This document shows positions 53,243 to 64,000 of a DNA stretch of 64,000 nt, in pieces (positions within the stretch are counted from its first letter, which is position 1; every line of letters begins with the position of its first letter). The stretch is from Przewalskia tangutica (Eukaryota > Streptophyta > Magnoliopsida > Solanales > Solanaceae): NCBI GenBank assembly GCA_029844215.1, contig CM056729.1:62001-126000 (forward strand). Direction: 5' to 3'. The translations under genes and the position numbers were made by a program. The notes under the pieces were generated by a model. The model worked only from the letters and a program-made list of their open reading frames with translations, made no database searches and had not been told where the DNA came from.

Positions 53243-55081
53243 ATTAAATTATTTACATTTTTCTTTAAATTCTATTTTTTCTATTATTACCCTGAATAAC
53301 TCCAACAACTCTTTTGACAAGTTTTATTTCAGTTGCAAATAAATCAAGACCACTTTTAACAATTAAATTATAAAAATGACAAGCACAACGAACATGAAAT
53401 ATATCAGGAAGTGGCGGTTCAAATTCCGCTTTTAAAAGATCTACAGCAGCAGTATTATTAGATGCATTATTGAATGATATACAAAGTATTTTTTATAAAG
53501 ATTATATTTTTGGGCATAAGCACAAATAGTTTCGCTTATTTATTTTTTAGTATGACTTTGATCCTCGTCATACGCAAAAGCAATAATACATTTTTCCATT
53601 CTAAAATTTTCATCAATCCAATGACAAGTAATTGTTAAATAATCATAACCATTTAAAGCATGTCCAATGTCTGAAGTAAAACTAACTAGGCATGGAAGGT
53701 TAGTACACAAATATTACAAAAAATAACATAATCATTATGAAGTCTAAAAACATCGGCTCTACAAGTACTACGAGGAACACCTTTAAATAAATGAGTATAT
53801 ACTCTTTGAATACATGTAATTAAATAAGAAGAAGAAGCAAAAGAAAAAGGTAAACAACCTCCGGCAATCATTTTTGTTAATTCAATGCGATCCATCTTTG
53901 GTTTGTAATTAAACCCCCCCCCCCCCCCCCCCCTTAATGGATTAATTTTTTGTTGACCAGGTTCTAAATCAGAGACAACATCTCATTGTGTCGGATGCGC
54001 ATTCAGTAAATGCTTACCTATAGTGCCTGTCCTCCCGTCACCACCCTCTCTCTTATGTTTATAAGTTTTCCCACAAATATTACATCTAACTCTATCAGTG
54101 TCCCCAACTCTATCATAAAAGTTCCACACTTTACTCTTCTTTTTCCTAGTCGTTACTTCTGGTAAAGGAGGTCTACGACTACCACTAGTAGTACCAATAT
54201 TGACCGAAGAAACACTAGTAGGTGTAGGAATTCAGTTTCTTCAAGTTCAACAACATTATCTATATGAACGTTATCATATTCATTATCTTATATTCCAAAA
54301 TCTTCTTACATTTGACCATAATCTATATTCTGATTAAATGATGAAGAACCTCTAGATTTTTTACCCCTTGAACTTGATCTAGATTTACCAAATCCCCTTA
54401 GCAAATTCATTATAAAATAATTAATTTAAAATTTAATATAAATAATCAATAAATAAATATGACAATTAAATAAAATAATTAAAGATGAAACGAGTGTACC
54501 AAACTTCGGGATTCAGAATTTAATTGAAAGTTGAAACTCGAAGTTTTGCGTCTTGCTACTTTGAAAATTAATAATAATAATAACTTGAGAATTGATTATT
54601 GATAATAGAGAATAGAGAGAAAATTGAGAGAATTGTAGAAATAATTATGTGATAAAAATGAGAAGAATGTAGGGTATTTATAGATTTTTTTAAAGGATAA
54701 AAATGTAATTACCAAAAAATTAAAAAAAAAAAATAGGCCAACGGCCTTTAAGACTGGGCAACTCTCGCCACTCTCACTTCCAACGGTAATAATACCGTTG
54801 GGCGCCAACAACCTTTTTTTTAAAAAAAAAATTACCTTCCGGACCGGTTAACTGGTAAGGTTACCGGTTTCTCGTTATCGGTCCGAACCGGTTTACCTTA
54901 CCGGTTTTTTTTCTTGACCCGTGCGGGTTGGGGTCCAAACCAACCCCAACCCGTTAAGGCTTACCGGTCCAGGCCGGACCGAATTTTTTACCGGATCGAC
55001 CCGGCCTCTTAGATAGGTATAGAATAAACACACTCGTCTTTGACTAGTTTGCGTAAGAAGAGAGCGAAAGAGAGAAGTGGA

Positions 55082-55426
55082 ATGGGGTCCTATCTTTCAT
55101 GTTTTGTCGGAGGAGGTGAGGCTCAGGCAGCCACGGAAGAGTCGAGATCGTCGTCAGAGATGTCGCGTGTGATTGCTTTTCATTCATCCAATCGGTGGCA
55201 ACTTCACTTCAACACCTCCAAGCAATTAAATAAACTGGTATTACTTCGTAATCTATTCGCTTTGCAAAATTTTAGGGTTTAATTTTGAGAGATCTGAATT
55301 TAATTGATTAACCTGATTGCCAGATTGTTGTGGATTTTGCTGCTACATGGTGTGGGCCTTGCGAGTTCATCGAGTCGGCTATTAACACAATGTCTTCCAA
55401 GTATCCTGGTGTTGACTTTGTAGGAA
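55082..55426 (+). pseudogene. Thioredoxin h-type, truncated by a retroelement
   Basis: Exon 1 (55082-55237) starts MGSYLSCFVGGGEAQAATEE and ends HFNTSKQLNKL at a GT donor. Exon 2 starts at 55324 (IVVDFAATWCGPCEF) with the redox motif WCGPC and continues SAINTMSSKYPGVDFV. The ATG at 55082 is preferred because MGSYLS has the Gly-2/Cys pattern of membrane-anchored plant h-type thioredoxins. At about 55426 the match stops in the middle of the domain and LTR-like sequence begins. The cis-Pro segment and last helix were not found downstream in the window. A hAT transposon ends only about 67 bases upstream of the ATG. The protein cannot fold as a full thioredoxin. Confidence 0.85.
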
Positions 55427-56240
55427 CTTGTATGGAATGAAGAAGAAACAAGTGATTAAATTAATTGAGGAAATTTTGGCCAAAGGGTCGCGACGCCTGA
55501 GATTAGGGCCGCAGCGCCTCACATCCAGTAACCCAAAAGAAATCACCGTCGTAAAGGTCGCGGTGCCTGATGGCAGGGCCGCGGCGCAGAATTGTTGAAG
55601 TGATTTAGTGTCGCGGCGCAAAGACGAAGGGTCGCAGCGCCTCAGTGGCAGTAAGCCACTGTTTCTGGAAATTAAATTAGGGTCGCGGCGCTGGGAAGAA
55701 GGGTCGCGACGCTAATCCTCAACGGGAAATTCCAGAATGCCAAAAATTGTGTCTCTTCCCATGGGTCCCAACATTTGGAATGGAAAGCTGCCATGGACGA
55801 ATTTTATGCTATATAAAGCATGTTAATCACTTGTTAGAAGACACACAACACAATACACATACCAATCAATCATTAAAACACAATTAATGATCTAAGATTG
55901 TTGCTTGATCTTCATCTTCTTCCCACAATAATATTTCTGAAAAACACATAAAGTAAATTCGCCAGAAGTGAAGCTCTTGTGCTAGAACTCTCACTTAGAT
56001 AGTTGTATCCTCAAGGCAGACGTCCGTAGAACTACAGCACAAGTGGGACAAATTTTTGTCTTAAGACACTGCATCAAGCAGACATCTATCTACATCAAGT
56101 TAGTATGCGTTTAAGTATTTATTGTACTTATTGTTGTTGATTTAAAGTTATACTAAATTACTTTAATATTTTTGTGGTTATTCATTGATGAGTCTAGATT
56201 GGTACTAACAATCTAAGATAAAAAATTCTCAAGAAAATTC
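55427..56240 (+). repeat. LTR-like leader of the Copia element, with CpG-rich motif cluster
   Basis: The sequence begins TGTAGGAACTTG inside thioredoxin exon 2. From 55487 to 55715 it holds about eight copies of a GGTCGCGGCGC-like motif in two variants (GGTCGC.(G/A)CGC and GGCCGC(G/A)GCGC). The downstream end is not fixed. It leads into gag coding at about 56320. Confidence 0.5.
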
Positions 56241-56319
56241 ATTTTTTTATTGTGAAAAGCTTGCAAAATTTTCAGAGAATACACTTCCTGATTTGCAAAA
56301 GATCTGGATCGTCATTGGT

Positions 56320-57140
56320 AAAAAACCATGTTGAGAAACCCGAGAAATTCAAGGGTTCTGATTTCAAACGCTGGCAATAAAAGATGATGTTTTATTTTAC
56401 CACTATTCATGTGACAAATGTATTGACTGTCGAGGCTCCTGTGGCATTGTCGGAAGGAGGAGGGGAGAATGCTCCTACCGATGCGGAGAGAGCCGAAAGA
56501 CTGAAGGCTATTGAGACTTGGTGGAGCCAAGAGTTTCTTTGCAAGAACTACATTCTCAACGCCTTGGATGATACTCTCTATGATATATACTTCACGTTCA
56601 GATCAGCACCGGAGTTATGGTAGTCATTAGAGAACAAGTACAAAACTGAGGTTGCTTGTTCTAAGAAGTTCATCGTCGGCAAATTCTTAAACTTCAAAAT
56701 GAGCGATGCAAAGCCTGTTGTCAAGCAAGTGGAGGAACTGCAAGTCATAGTTCATGAACTAGAGGTTGAAGGTATGGGCCTTAACCAATATTTCCTTGTT
56801 GGTGCTATTATTGAAAAATTACCTCTTTCTTGGAAGAATTTTAAGATTTATTTGAAGCATCTAACCGAGGAGATGAGTTTTGAACAACTGGTTCTGAAAA
56901 TTCGTGTTGAAGAGGACAACCGGAAGAATGAAAGGGCTGATGTTGTTTCATTGGAGTCTAATGCCAACATAGTAGAAGGCAATGCTTCCAAGGCCAAGTT
57001 TCATAAAGGCAAGCCACCTTTTGCAACCGGGAGGAATGCACTCGCCCCACAAAGGACCAATGCATTCAAGAAACCACAACCATGACTATGTTGGGTATGT
57101 GGAAAACCTGAGCACAGGGCAAAAGATTGAAACGAACAAG
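56320..57140 (+). pseudogene. Copia-type Gag (UBN2 + zinc knuckle), broken
   Basis: Similarity begins near EKPEKFKGSDFKRWQ, then a TAA. It continues KMMFYFTTIHVTNVL, TWWSQEFLCKNYILNALDD and a TAG after SAPELW. The open part at 56699-57085 encodes KQVEELQVIVHELEVEGM, LPLSWKNFKIYLKHLTEEM and FEQLVLKIRVEEDNR, then a stop. The knuckle remnant CWVCGKPEHRAKD is at about 57087-57127. This is the UBN2-type Gag of Ty1/Copia elements, which packages element RNA. Protease, integrase and RT do not follow, so the element is truncated. Confidence 0.8.
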
Positions 57141-58410
57141 TTATTTGAGAAAATCGGGTAGAATATTGAAGTGATCAATATTGATTATACTTATGAAATA
57201 TAAGATGGTGGAAATTTGAATTGGATATATATGCAAAAAGTATTTTAACCGCAAAATTACCACTCTGAACTAAAATTTCAGGACGTCTGGCATGTTTTAA
57301 CCTGAATAAAGAGTGGCAGAATGATTTTGCCATCTCTCCAATTCTGAAATCTCATCCGAGTCCCATGTTTCCCTTTGGTACTAAGTACTAACGTGAGAAC
57401 ATCAAGCAAAAGCTTTACCCGTTGGGGTCTTAATTTCATGACCCAAGTTTGATTTGCTATTTTATGCAAGTGAATAATTTTTTGGGCTTCTTACTCACAA
57501 ATAGAAGCACGTGAATCAAGATGAGACAATGACGAATTATTTCACAAAATTTCTCTTGGGAAAATTATCTCATCAAATCAACAATCAACAAATCGAGTAG
57601 TGAACAAATCTCCTGTTAATGATTCAAGGTAGCGAATAATGAAGGGCGATTCAAACCCAATATATATTCATAATCTTCTTTGGGAGCCCATCTTGATGTG
57701 ATGTGGTGGTGCTATACTCACATATACGACACATCAAAAAATTCTTAAATAATATATATTAGGTTCTTGACCCAATACTAATTACAACGGAGAAAATTTA
57801 TGATAATTTATCGGTCTGAGACGAACAAGTATTGTTGCATGCAAAATAGTGTGACCTTAAACAAACGTGGGACACCTCATTTTCATAAGCAATGGTCTTG
57901 CTATCAACTGCAGACATTTAATTAATGACTCTATAAGGCCATTTTGAGTGTGAACATGAGCTACACGATGTTTAACTTTTATCTCAATTGATAAATAATA
58001 ATCATTAAATGCTTGGGATGAAAACTCTACAGCATTATTAAGGCGAATAGACTTTATCAGATTATCAGAAAACTGTGCCCGTAATTAAATTATTTGTGCC
58101 AATAATTTTGCAAACACTAGGTTGCGATATGACAGTAAGCACACATGAGAATATTAGGACCATAAAGTATCTTAATGACCCTCTAGGTGGGTGAATAGGT
58201 CCACAAATATCTCCATGTATACGTTCCAAAAATTCAAGAAATTCAAACCCAACCTTTGTAGGTGATAGCCTAATAATTAACTTGCCTTGATAACTAGGAC
58301 AAGAAAATTCATTATTCAAAATAATCTTCAAGTTCTTTAATGGATGCCCATTTGAATTTTCTGTAATTCATCTCATCACTATAGATATAAGATGTCCCAA
58401 TCGATCATGT

Positions 58411-59572
58411 ATAAGGCTGTCCAGTGGGTCGGGTCGGTCCAATTCCGACCCGACCCATCCCGATACCCGCCCCACCCCTTCCTCCGATCCCACTAAAAAA
58501 GTTCAGTGTCGGGGTTCAAACTCGAGACGGGACCCGAGCTCGTCTCGCCCGTCCGGATCCCGATAGAACCCACTCCATCCCCCTTTGCAAAAATAGTCGT
58601 TGCAACAACGGTTAAATTTGATTTTAGCCGTTGTGCAACGGCTATAACGACCATTTTTACCCCCCGACCCTTAATATTTATTTTTAACCCTTAAGTTAGT
58701 AAATTAACACTTTAACCCTTTTTTCAACTATAAATACCTCATTTTCTCTTTATTTTTCTCACAAATATTCTACCATCTCTCTAATCTCTCAATTTACCTC
58801 TCTACAATTCTACATTGCCTACTAAATATTATATTTTTTTGCCCATGTATATCAAAGATGAATTGATATGTATTCAACATTCAATCGTCATCAACAACGT
58901 CTGAAAACGATTTTTCTGCATGAAGATTTTAAATAGGAGAGCACAAGCATTCATTGACATGAGACACATTGGAGATTGTAGTTCTATTCATAGATTGGAT
59001 TCGAGCGGAGCGTAGAAGGTGCGGTCAACCAGAGATCAACAAAGAAGAAGACTACAACTACAACGAAATTTTATCCGAGAGAACAGGAAGCAGTGTCGAA
59101 TAATTTGACCAACAACTTCCAATTCCAACCGAAGATCCTCAAGACATTGTGAGAAAATTAGAAAAAGTATGGTTAACTATGTAATTTTTTAATTGCAACT
59201 TTACTATGTGATTTGCAACTTTTGAACAACACCACAAACTTACAATTTTGAAATTGTATTACAAAAAAAAATATTTCTATTAAATAATATAAGAGACACA
59301 AAAACAACATTGAGATATTTTTATTACACTATCTTGTTCAATTATTGAAGTGTTTATATATATTATTTTTAAAAATTAAGTGTCTAAAAAATCAAAATCC
59401 CAATCCCGACCCGCCCCGTCCCCCCAACACCGGTCCCCTTTTCCGGTGGGATGTGGGACGGGTCGGGACATCTGCTTGTCCCGCTAATCCCGTCTGAGCC
59501 CGATCCCTACCCTCCCCGTCCCGTCGGATCCTGCTCACTGGGACCCGCCTACCACTAGCCACCCCTAATCAC
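58411..59572. mobile_element. Non-autonomous hAT-like element nested in the Copia remnant
   Basis: A 1.16-kb segment with GC-rich ends full of CGGGTCGGG / CCCGACCCG repeats (58425-58600 and 59395-59545) and an AT-rich core without coding. The ends GGCTGTCCAGTGGG and CCACTAGCCACCCCT suggest imperfect inverted ends. It interrupts the Copia similarity. Confidence 0.5.
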
Positions 59573-59981
59573 GCTAAAGTACAAACATATTGAAATCAAT
59601 AAGTTTCTAATTTACGATAGAGTGTGCCTCAATCACGCCAATTTTTGTCCAATATAAGCCAAAAGACAACAGGAAATTTTTCTATAACATATTTTTTGCC
59701 AGAGACATACCAAAGCCAATAATATTTAATCAAGAGAGAATCAGATTAATTTTATTAATAACCAACTATAGATCTAGACTAAACTAATACGAATTGAAAG
59801 ACTAGTATTCATGTAGACAACTAATGTCACATGATCCCGTATTCACTAATTACTACGACTAGCAAAAGTTAAAACAAACAACTTAATCATTTTTAATCAC
59901 AGAACCATCATAAATCAAGTGATCTATCTTTCCTTCAGGGTGTTCAAAGAAATCTGCTACATCCAAGTGTGTGATGTCAAA

Positions 59982-60416
59982 TTAATTTTCAGAGATAAAT
60001 TTCATTTCGGGATTTTTCTCTTTCTTTTTCATTGATGCTTGATAAATCTCAACCAAGTGTGTTGTCGTACGACAAGTACGTGCCCAGTGTCCACTTCCAC
60101 CACATCGATAGCATTTGTTTTCTGAGCCACGTGCTTTTGGAATTTCACGCCTCTCATCCTTTTTCCCCCTCTGATAGTGATTTTTCATTGATGACTGATT
60201 AACACTAAGAAAATATTTTTTTTCTTGAGCATTATCACGACCACGACCACTGTCACGATCACGATCATGACCGGGTCCACGACCTTTTCCACGCCTAGAG
60301 TAGTGGGCGTACACCTCATTAACCTCTTGGAGTGATGCAGCGCCGGTAGATCGATTCTCATGATTTTTCATCAGCAAATCATTATTTTGTTCAGCCACGA
60401 GAAGATGAACAATCAA
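59982..60416 (-). pseudogene. Copia Gag C-terminal part with CCHC knuckle
   Basis: A 144-codon open segment with LLVAEQNNDLLMKNHENR, an Arg/Gly/Asp-rich tract and the knuckle CYRCGGSGHWARTC (CX2CX4HX4C). It ends at a stop after MKFISEN. It is the RNA-binding part of Gag from the minus-strand Copia remnant; upstream frames are broken. Confidence 0.7.
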
Positions 60417-61104
60417 ATCACAATACTTTGTGAAACCTTTCTCTCGATATTGCTGCTACAGGAGAACATTCAAAGCATGAAGGTAGAGAACGTCTTTTCC
60501 AGCATATCAGAATCACTAATCATTTCTCCATATAGTGTCAATATATAAGTAATTCTGAACATCGCATAATTGTACTTCATTACTGACTTGAAATCTTGTA
60601 GTCTTAGATTGATCCATTCGTGTCGTGCTTTTGGGGGGAAGACCATCTTCAGGTGTCATATCTTTCTTTCAAGTTTTTTCATAAAACGAGTGGATCCTTA
60701 ATAGTAAAATATTCAATCTTCAGGGCCTCGTCAAGGTGATGACGCATGAATATCATAGTCTTGGCATTTTTTTAGTTAGATGCTTTATTTTTTTCTTTAA
60801 TTGTGTCTCCAATATCCATAGCATCTAGATGGATTTCAGTTATATTTTTTTCCTTCAAGTTATATTTGAAATTTTCATAACCAAGCGCTTATTTTCAAAT
60901 AAAATTAAAAAATGAATACTCCCTCAGTCTAAAAAAAATGTCTTAATTTGACTTTGCACGAAATTTAAGAAATAAAGGAATACTTTTAAATGTGTGGTCT
61001 AAAATAAGTCTTAAATTTTTTGTATGGCTGTAAAATTATCTCATAAAATTAAATTATTTTCAAATATAAAAATGTGTTTTAGGACAAACTAAATAAGATA
61101 ATTT

Positions 61105-61242
61105 AATTTAGGTTTGTGCTTTGTTTTGAGCCGATGGTTTCTCGAAAACAACCGCCCTACATTGATAGATAGAGGTAAGGTCTGCATAGACTTTAACATC
61201 CCCAGACCTCACATTGTAGTCTGAATATGTTGTTGGTGTTGT
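61105..61242 (+). mobile_element. Short (TTG)n-ended RTE/TS-type retroposon
   Basis: It contains GAGCCGATGGTTTCTCG and ends TGTTGTTGGTGTTGT. A 14-base target duplication AAATAAGATAATTT lies at 61091-61104 and 61243-61256. Confidence 0.75.
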
Positions 61243-61464
61243 AAATAAGATAATTTTATGGCGAAAGGGGTCTAAAAAAAAATCATCTAGCGGGGTTTGG
61301 GACTAATATTGCATATCCAGAAACTTCAGTTCGCTATAAGACAAAATTGCCAACTTTGTCCATTAGACCATTCTAGGGCTTTATAGTATACTGAGCCGAC
61401 TGAAAGAGTTGCTCAGTGTTAGAGAACTGCACAAAAAGCCAAGAAAACTATCAGAGACACCAAC

Positions 61465-61689
61465 ATGTCTTCGAAGATTATGCTGAAGCCTAAGGGGAAG
61501 AACACCAAAAAGGCTGCTGCGGCGGATGAGGAAGACGGAGCAGTGGGGAAATTCGTGAAGGAGTGGGGAACATGGACAGCAAAGAAAGCCAAAGTTATTA
61601 CCCATTATGGGTTCATCCCTCTTGTCATCATCATTGGCATGAACTCTGAACCCAAACCCTCTCTTTCTCAGCTTCTTAGCCCCGTGTAA
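61465..61689 (+). CDS. TOM7: Mitochondrial import receptor subunit TOM7
   Basis: This is a 74-aa single-exon ORF. TOM7 is a small tail-anchored subunit of the outer-membrane TOM translocase that modulates complex assembly. The N-terminus is basic and acidic (KPKGKNTKKAAAADEEDG). It is followed by FVKEWGTWTAKKAKVI and the single membrane segment HYGFIPLVIIIGMNSEPKP, and ends SLSQLLSPV, the hallmark end of plant TOM7. Length and ends fit the family. The frame is intact and there are no intron signals. A C-run of about 17 bases follows the stop at 61689. The gene is probably functional. Confidence 0.93.
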   Translation: MSSKIMLKPKGKNTKKAAAADEEDGAVGKFVKEWGTWTAKKAKVITHYGFIPLVIIIGMNSEPKPSLSQLLSPV

Positions 61690-62044
61690 ACCCCCCCCCC
61701 CCCCCAACACCTTTCTTTAAATTGTGTCTTGATATTAGTTGATTTGAGTTTCATTGGTAATATTGTTGTTTAGAAGTTTTGGGTTTTCTTTTTTGTTATG
61801 TTGTTTTGATGCTATAATGGGTTGTGAAAGATTGAAATAAAGAACTTAACTTTTTTAGCTGGATCACCTTGAGACTGATCAATTGTGTTAAAGTCAAATT
61901 TGGCTTTTACGATGTATGAATCATCATTCAATTAACAAAACCCTTTTTCTTGTATAGTAGACTAATAATCTTGGGTATGTGGGTGGGGGAAGGGGTTCGG
62001 TGGTGGCAGGAGATAATAGTCAATTAACTATTCTTGGTAATATT

Positions 62045-62274
62045 ACTACAACAATAACAACATACCCAATGTAATCCTACAAGTGGTGTTTGGGGAGGGT
62101 AGAGTATGTAGACCTTACCCCTATATTGGGAGAGAGGCAGAGTGGTTGTTTCTGATAGACCCTCGGCTCAGTATAAAGCAAAAACAAAGCATGTCACTAC
62201 AACAAAACAGTACGCTAAGCGAATAACAAGAGACGGTAGATAGTAACAGTAATCGAAGGATAAGAAACTACAGA
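62045..62274 (-). mobile_element. (TTG)n-ended RTE/TS-type retroposon
   Basis: On the minus strand it has GAGCCGAGGGTCTATCAG, ACTCTACCCTCCCC and a GTTGTTATTGTTGTAG end. A 15-base target duplication ATTCTTGGTAATATT lies at 62030-62044 and 62275-62289. Confidence 0.8.
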
Positions 62275-62289
62275 ATTCTTGGTAATATT

Positions 62290-64000
62290 GTTGTTTGGAG
62301 ATCTATGGGTGTTTTAGGTGTAATTAAACTATGTGTTGTTTACTCTTTAATGCTATTCTGATGCTAATGGGTTGTGAAACTTGGATAAAGGAGTTAGCTT
62401 TTTAAGTGGATCACCTTGATATTGATTAATTTTGATGTGTGTCAAGTATGAGTCAATTTTGACTTTTGCATTTATGTCTTCTTCTGTTTCAACCGTTTCA
62501 CGTATTGTGGTTAATGATTTTAGTTATAATATTCTGAGGGTTAGTAACTCCTCTATGCAATGCATGGTCAAACTATAATGAATCCTCTTAACAAGTACAG
62601 AATATAGCTAACCCAACTAGAAGCTAGCTCAATTAACTGCGATTGAGATGTGGTTGATTGATGATATTGTGAAGTTGGTTATAATCGGCAGGGGGTCTTA
62701 AATTGTAATTTTTGTTTGTATTCTTGCTGTGTGTGTGTGCAAAATATTAGCTTTGGTTATGCGAACTGTGATATTTTAAGGTACTAACTGTGCAAGCTGA
62801 TATTTTGAATGCATTTAGTGATAATGACCAGGTAGCAGGATTAGCTGGGGTGTGGAAGGTTTTTTGTCTAAATAAATCAGGAACGTGTTCTGCTTTTCTG
62901 TTGCAACATTGAGAGTCCTTTCTTCATTAAGTTATCTTGTGTCAGGCATGCCTTATTCCGGCTAATCTACCCCCAAAAAAACAGCTACCCTAAGGAGGAT
63001 ATTACATCACATGGTACATTTGTAACAAAGCATTCATCACTTAGCAGTGGAAGACATACATCCGAAGTATGTTACCAAACATTTAGGACGGTGCTCTGCT
63101 CCTGTTTTATACTTCTCTCAGACTCGAAAATTTCATGTTTCAGCCCTTCTCTTACTTTTTCTCTTCTTTTGTTGATTAGTTTGAGCTGTTCTACTCCATT
63201 ATTGTAGCAGAGCTGTCAGTATGTCTGACAGAAAACAGTTGAGATTTCACTTATGATAGGTGTATTGGCCAGTGCAGAAATAAAATGATGTGTTAATGAT
63301 ACCCTGCGTAGGGGGGGGGGGAGGTAGGCATCCTCTGTTTTGGCCTCACGCGATGTCCGTACGTGAAGTCTTCTCTGAAAGTGATATATATTATATATAC
63401 CTAGTGATCAATTTAAGCAGTTTTGTCCTCATATATGAGGCAGGCTTTAGTGCGTTATTGGATGACCTAATTACGTAATGCATGATCTCGTTAGCTTGAA
63501 TTTACCGTTTTGGGATGCCTTTTTAATAGATTTCTTAGTAACTGTGAATGGCTGAGTGGATTAACCATAAACTTTAGCTGTATGTGCAATAATTGAAGCT
63601 TCTCCGCCTTAACTCTTTGGTAGTTGTATTACTACTATTACCATGTCATATAATCTCCTTTTCCTTTTATCATGCATGATTGCCATCGTTCTTAAAAAAG
63701 ATGGCAGAAATGCATATATTTCTGCTCAGTTCAACTCACTTTCTTTTTTTCCTTCATTTCAATACCTTGTGGATCGACTCTCCGAAAAAGTCTTTGGGTG
63801 CGTGTCGGATTCTCCAAAAGTAGTGTATTTGTTTCGACACGAGTGCGGACGCATTTTGGAGTAGCTGGGCAACATAGCTTTTGCCTCTCCTATACCCTAG
63901 ATGGCTAGAGAAGATTCAAGACTATCTATTGTTACCAGAAAGCTCGTGAGATGTTTCACTGGAGCATGTTGGTGAACACATATGGTCTAGTTATTTGCAT
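62290..64000. other. Region without a recognised gene
   Basis: AT-rich sequence downstream of TOM7. A G-run lies at 63311-63321. Near 63790-63865 a GGTGCGTGTCGGATTC / CACGAGTGCGGACGC block resembles a dispersed plant repeat. No convincing ORF was seen. Confidence 0.4.

Larger units (their letters stand above)
50676..55015 (-). mobile_element. hAT-family DNA transposon, decayed, with duplicated 5' part
   Basis: Both ends are dense in CCGGT/ACCGG (50690-50850 and 54835-55005), as expected of subterminal transposase-binding sites. On the minus strand a BED-type zinc-finger region (54420-53960, CNICGKTYK-like with many shifts) is followed by catalytic-core remnants (53895-53686; 53242-52796: DEIITLWNYTYLLLKECYK, YYTATVEFSGSYYPTVCNAL). 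The hATC dimerisation region lies at 52554-52315 (PLQWWQDNKRQFPVLAAMTR, VSISTVASESVLS). The 5' part, with the AACGGTAATATTACCGTT palindrome and BED leader, occurs a second time at 51850-51060. Many stops show that it cannot make active transposase. Confidence 0.8.
57240..60900 (-). mobile_element. Second Copia element remnant (minus strand)
   Basis: On the minus strand, Gag-like sequence (about 60860-59980) is followed, past an inserted hAT-like element, by integrase-like sequence (58331-57900: EFLERIHGDICGPIHPP, SLRYFMVLI). Upstream Gag pieces include MRHHLDEALKIEYFTIKDP-like sequence with frameshifts. RT and RNase H were not recognised. The element is highly decayed. Confidence 0.65.

Overview
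The window is plant nuclear DNA, most likely from a Solanaceae species. The evidence is intron-rich plant genes, (TTG)n-ended RTE/TS-type retroposon tails, Solanaceae-style DUF4283 proteins, and plant telomere-type repeats (CCCTAAA). The identification is by eye; no database was searched.

Left half (about 1-30767): an unusual cluster of twelve element segments, here called A, B, a 3'-end fragment at 6113, C, D, E, F, G, H, I, J and K. They belong to one family of polyadenylated retroposons. A near-complete element is about 3.1-3.6 kb and encodes a LINE-ORF1-like protein (DUF4283 domain, CCHC knuckle, long proline-rich linker, acidic C-terminus) but no endonuclease or reverse transcriptase. 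The ORF1 stop overlaps, as ATGA, the start of a conserved 72-codon hydrophobic mini-ORF. A 13-bp RNA hairpin lies inside the mini-ORF, and an AATAAA-type signal precedes a poly(A) tail. All eight intact poly(A) ends are joined directly to (CCCTAAA)n-like DNA in the same orientation, and several 5' ends are also flanked by it. Element F (15483-19095) is the only intact-looking member. It has three overlapping ORFs (junctions TGATG and ATGA) and a 5' leader made of four imperfect ~155-bp units. The other copies are broken by frameshifts, truncations and rearrangement. Repeats with a tRNA-like head at each end lie in the same telomere-like spacers. This is the candidate new system of the window: an ORF1-only, apparently trans-mobilised retroposon that lives in telomere-repeat DNA.

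Right half (about 30768-64000): ordinary gene territory with many decayed transposons. In order: a 5'-truncated, frameshifted aspartyl-protease pseudogene (+) whose upstream part is replaced by the array; an apparently intact seven-exon ESF1 gene (-); a truncated RTE LINE (+); an NDUFAF7/MidA-like mitochondrial methyltransferase locus (+) lacking a recognisable first exon and carrying an in-frame stop; a decayed hAT transposon (-); an h-type thioredoxin gene (+) cut off after its WCGPC exon by a Copia-like element; remnants of a second Copia element (-) with a non-autonomous hAT insertion; and an intact single-exon TOM7 gene (+). No CRISPR arrays, rRNA genes or functional tRNA genes were seen.
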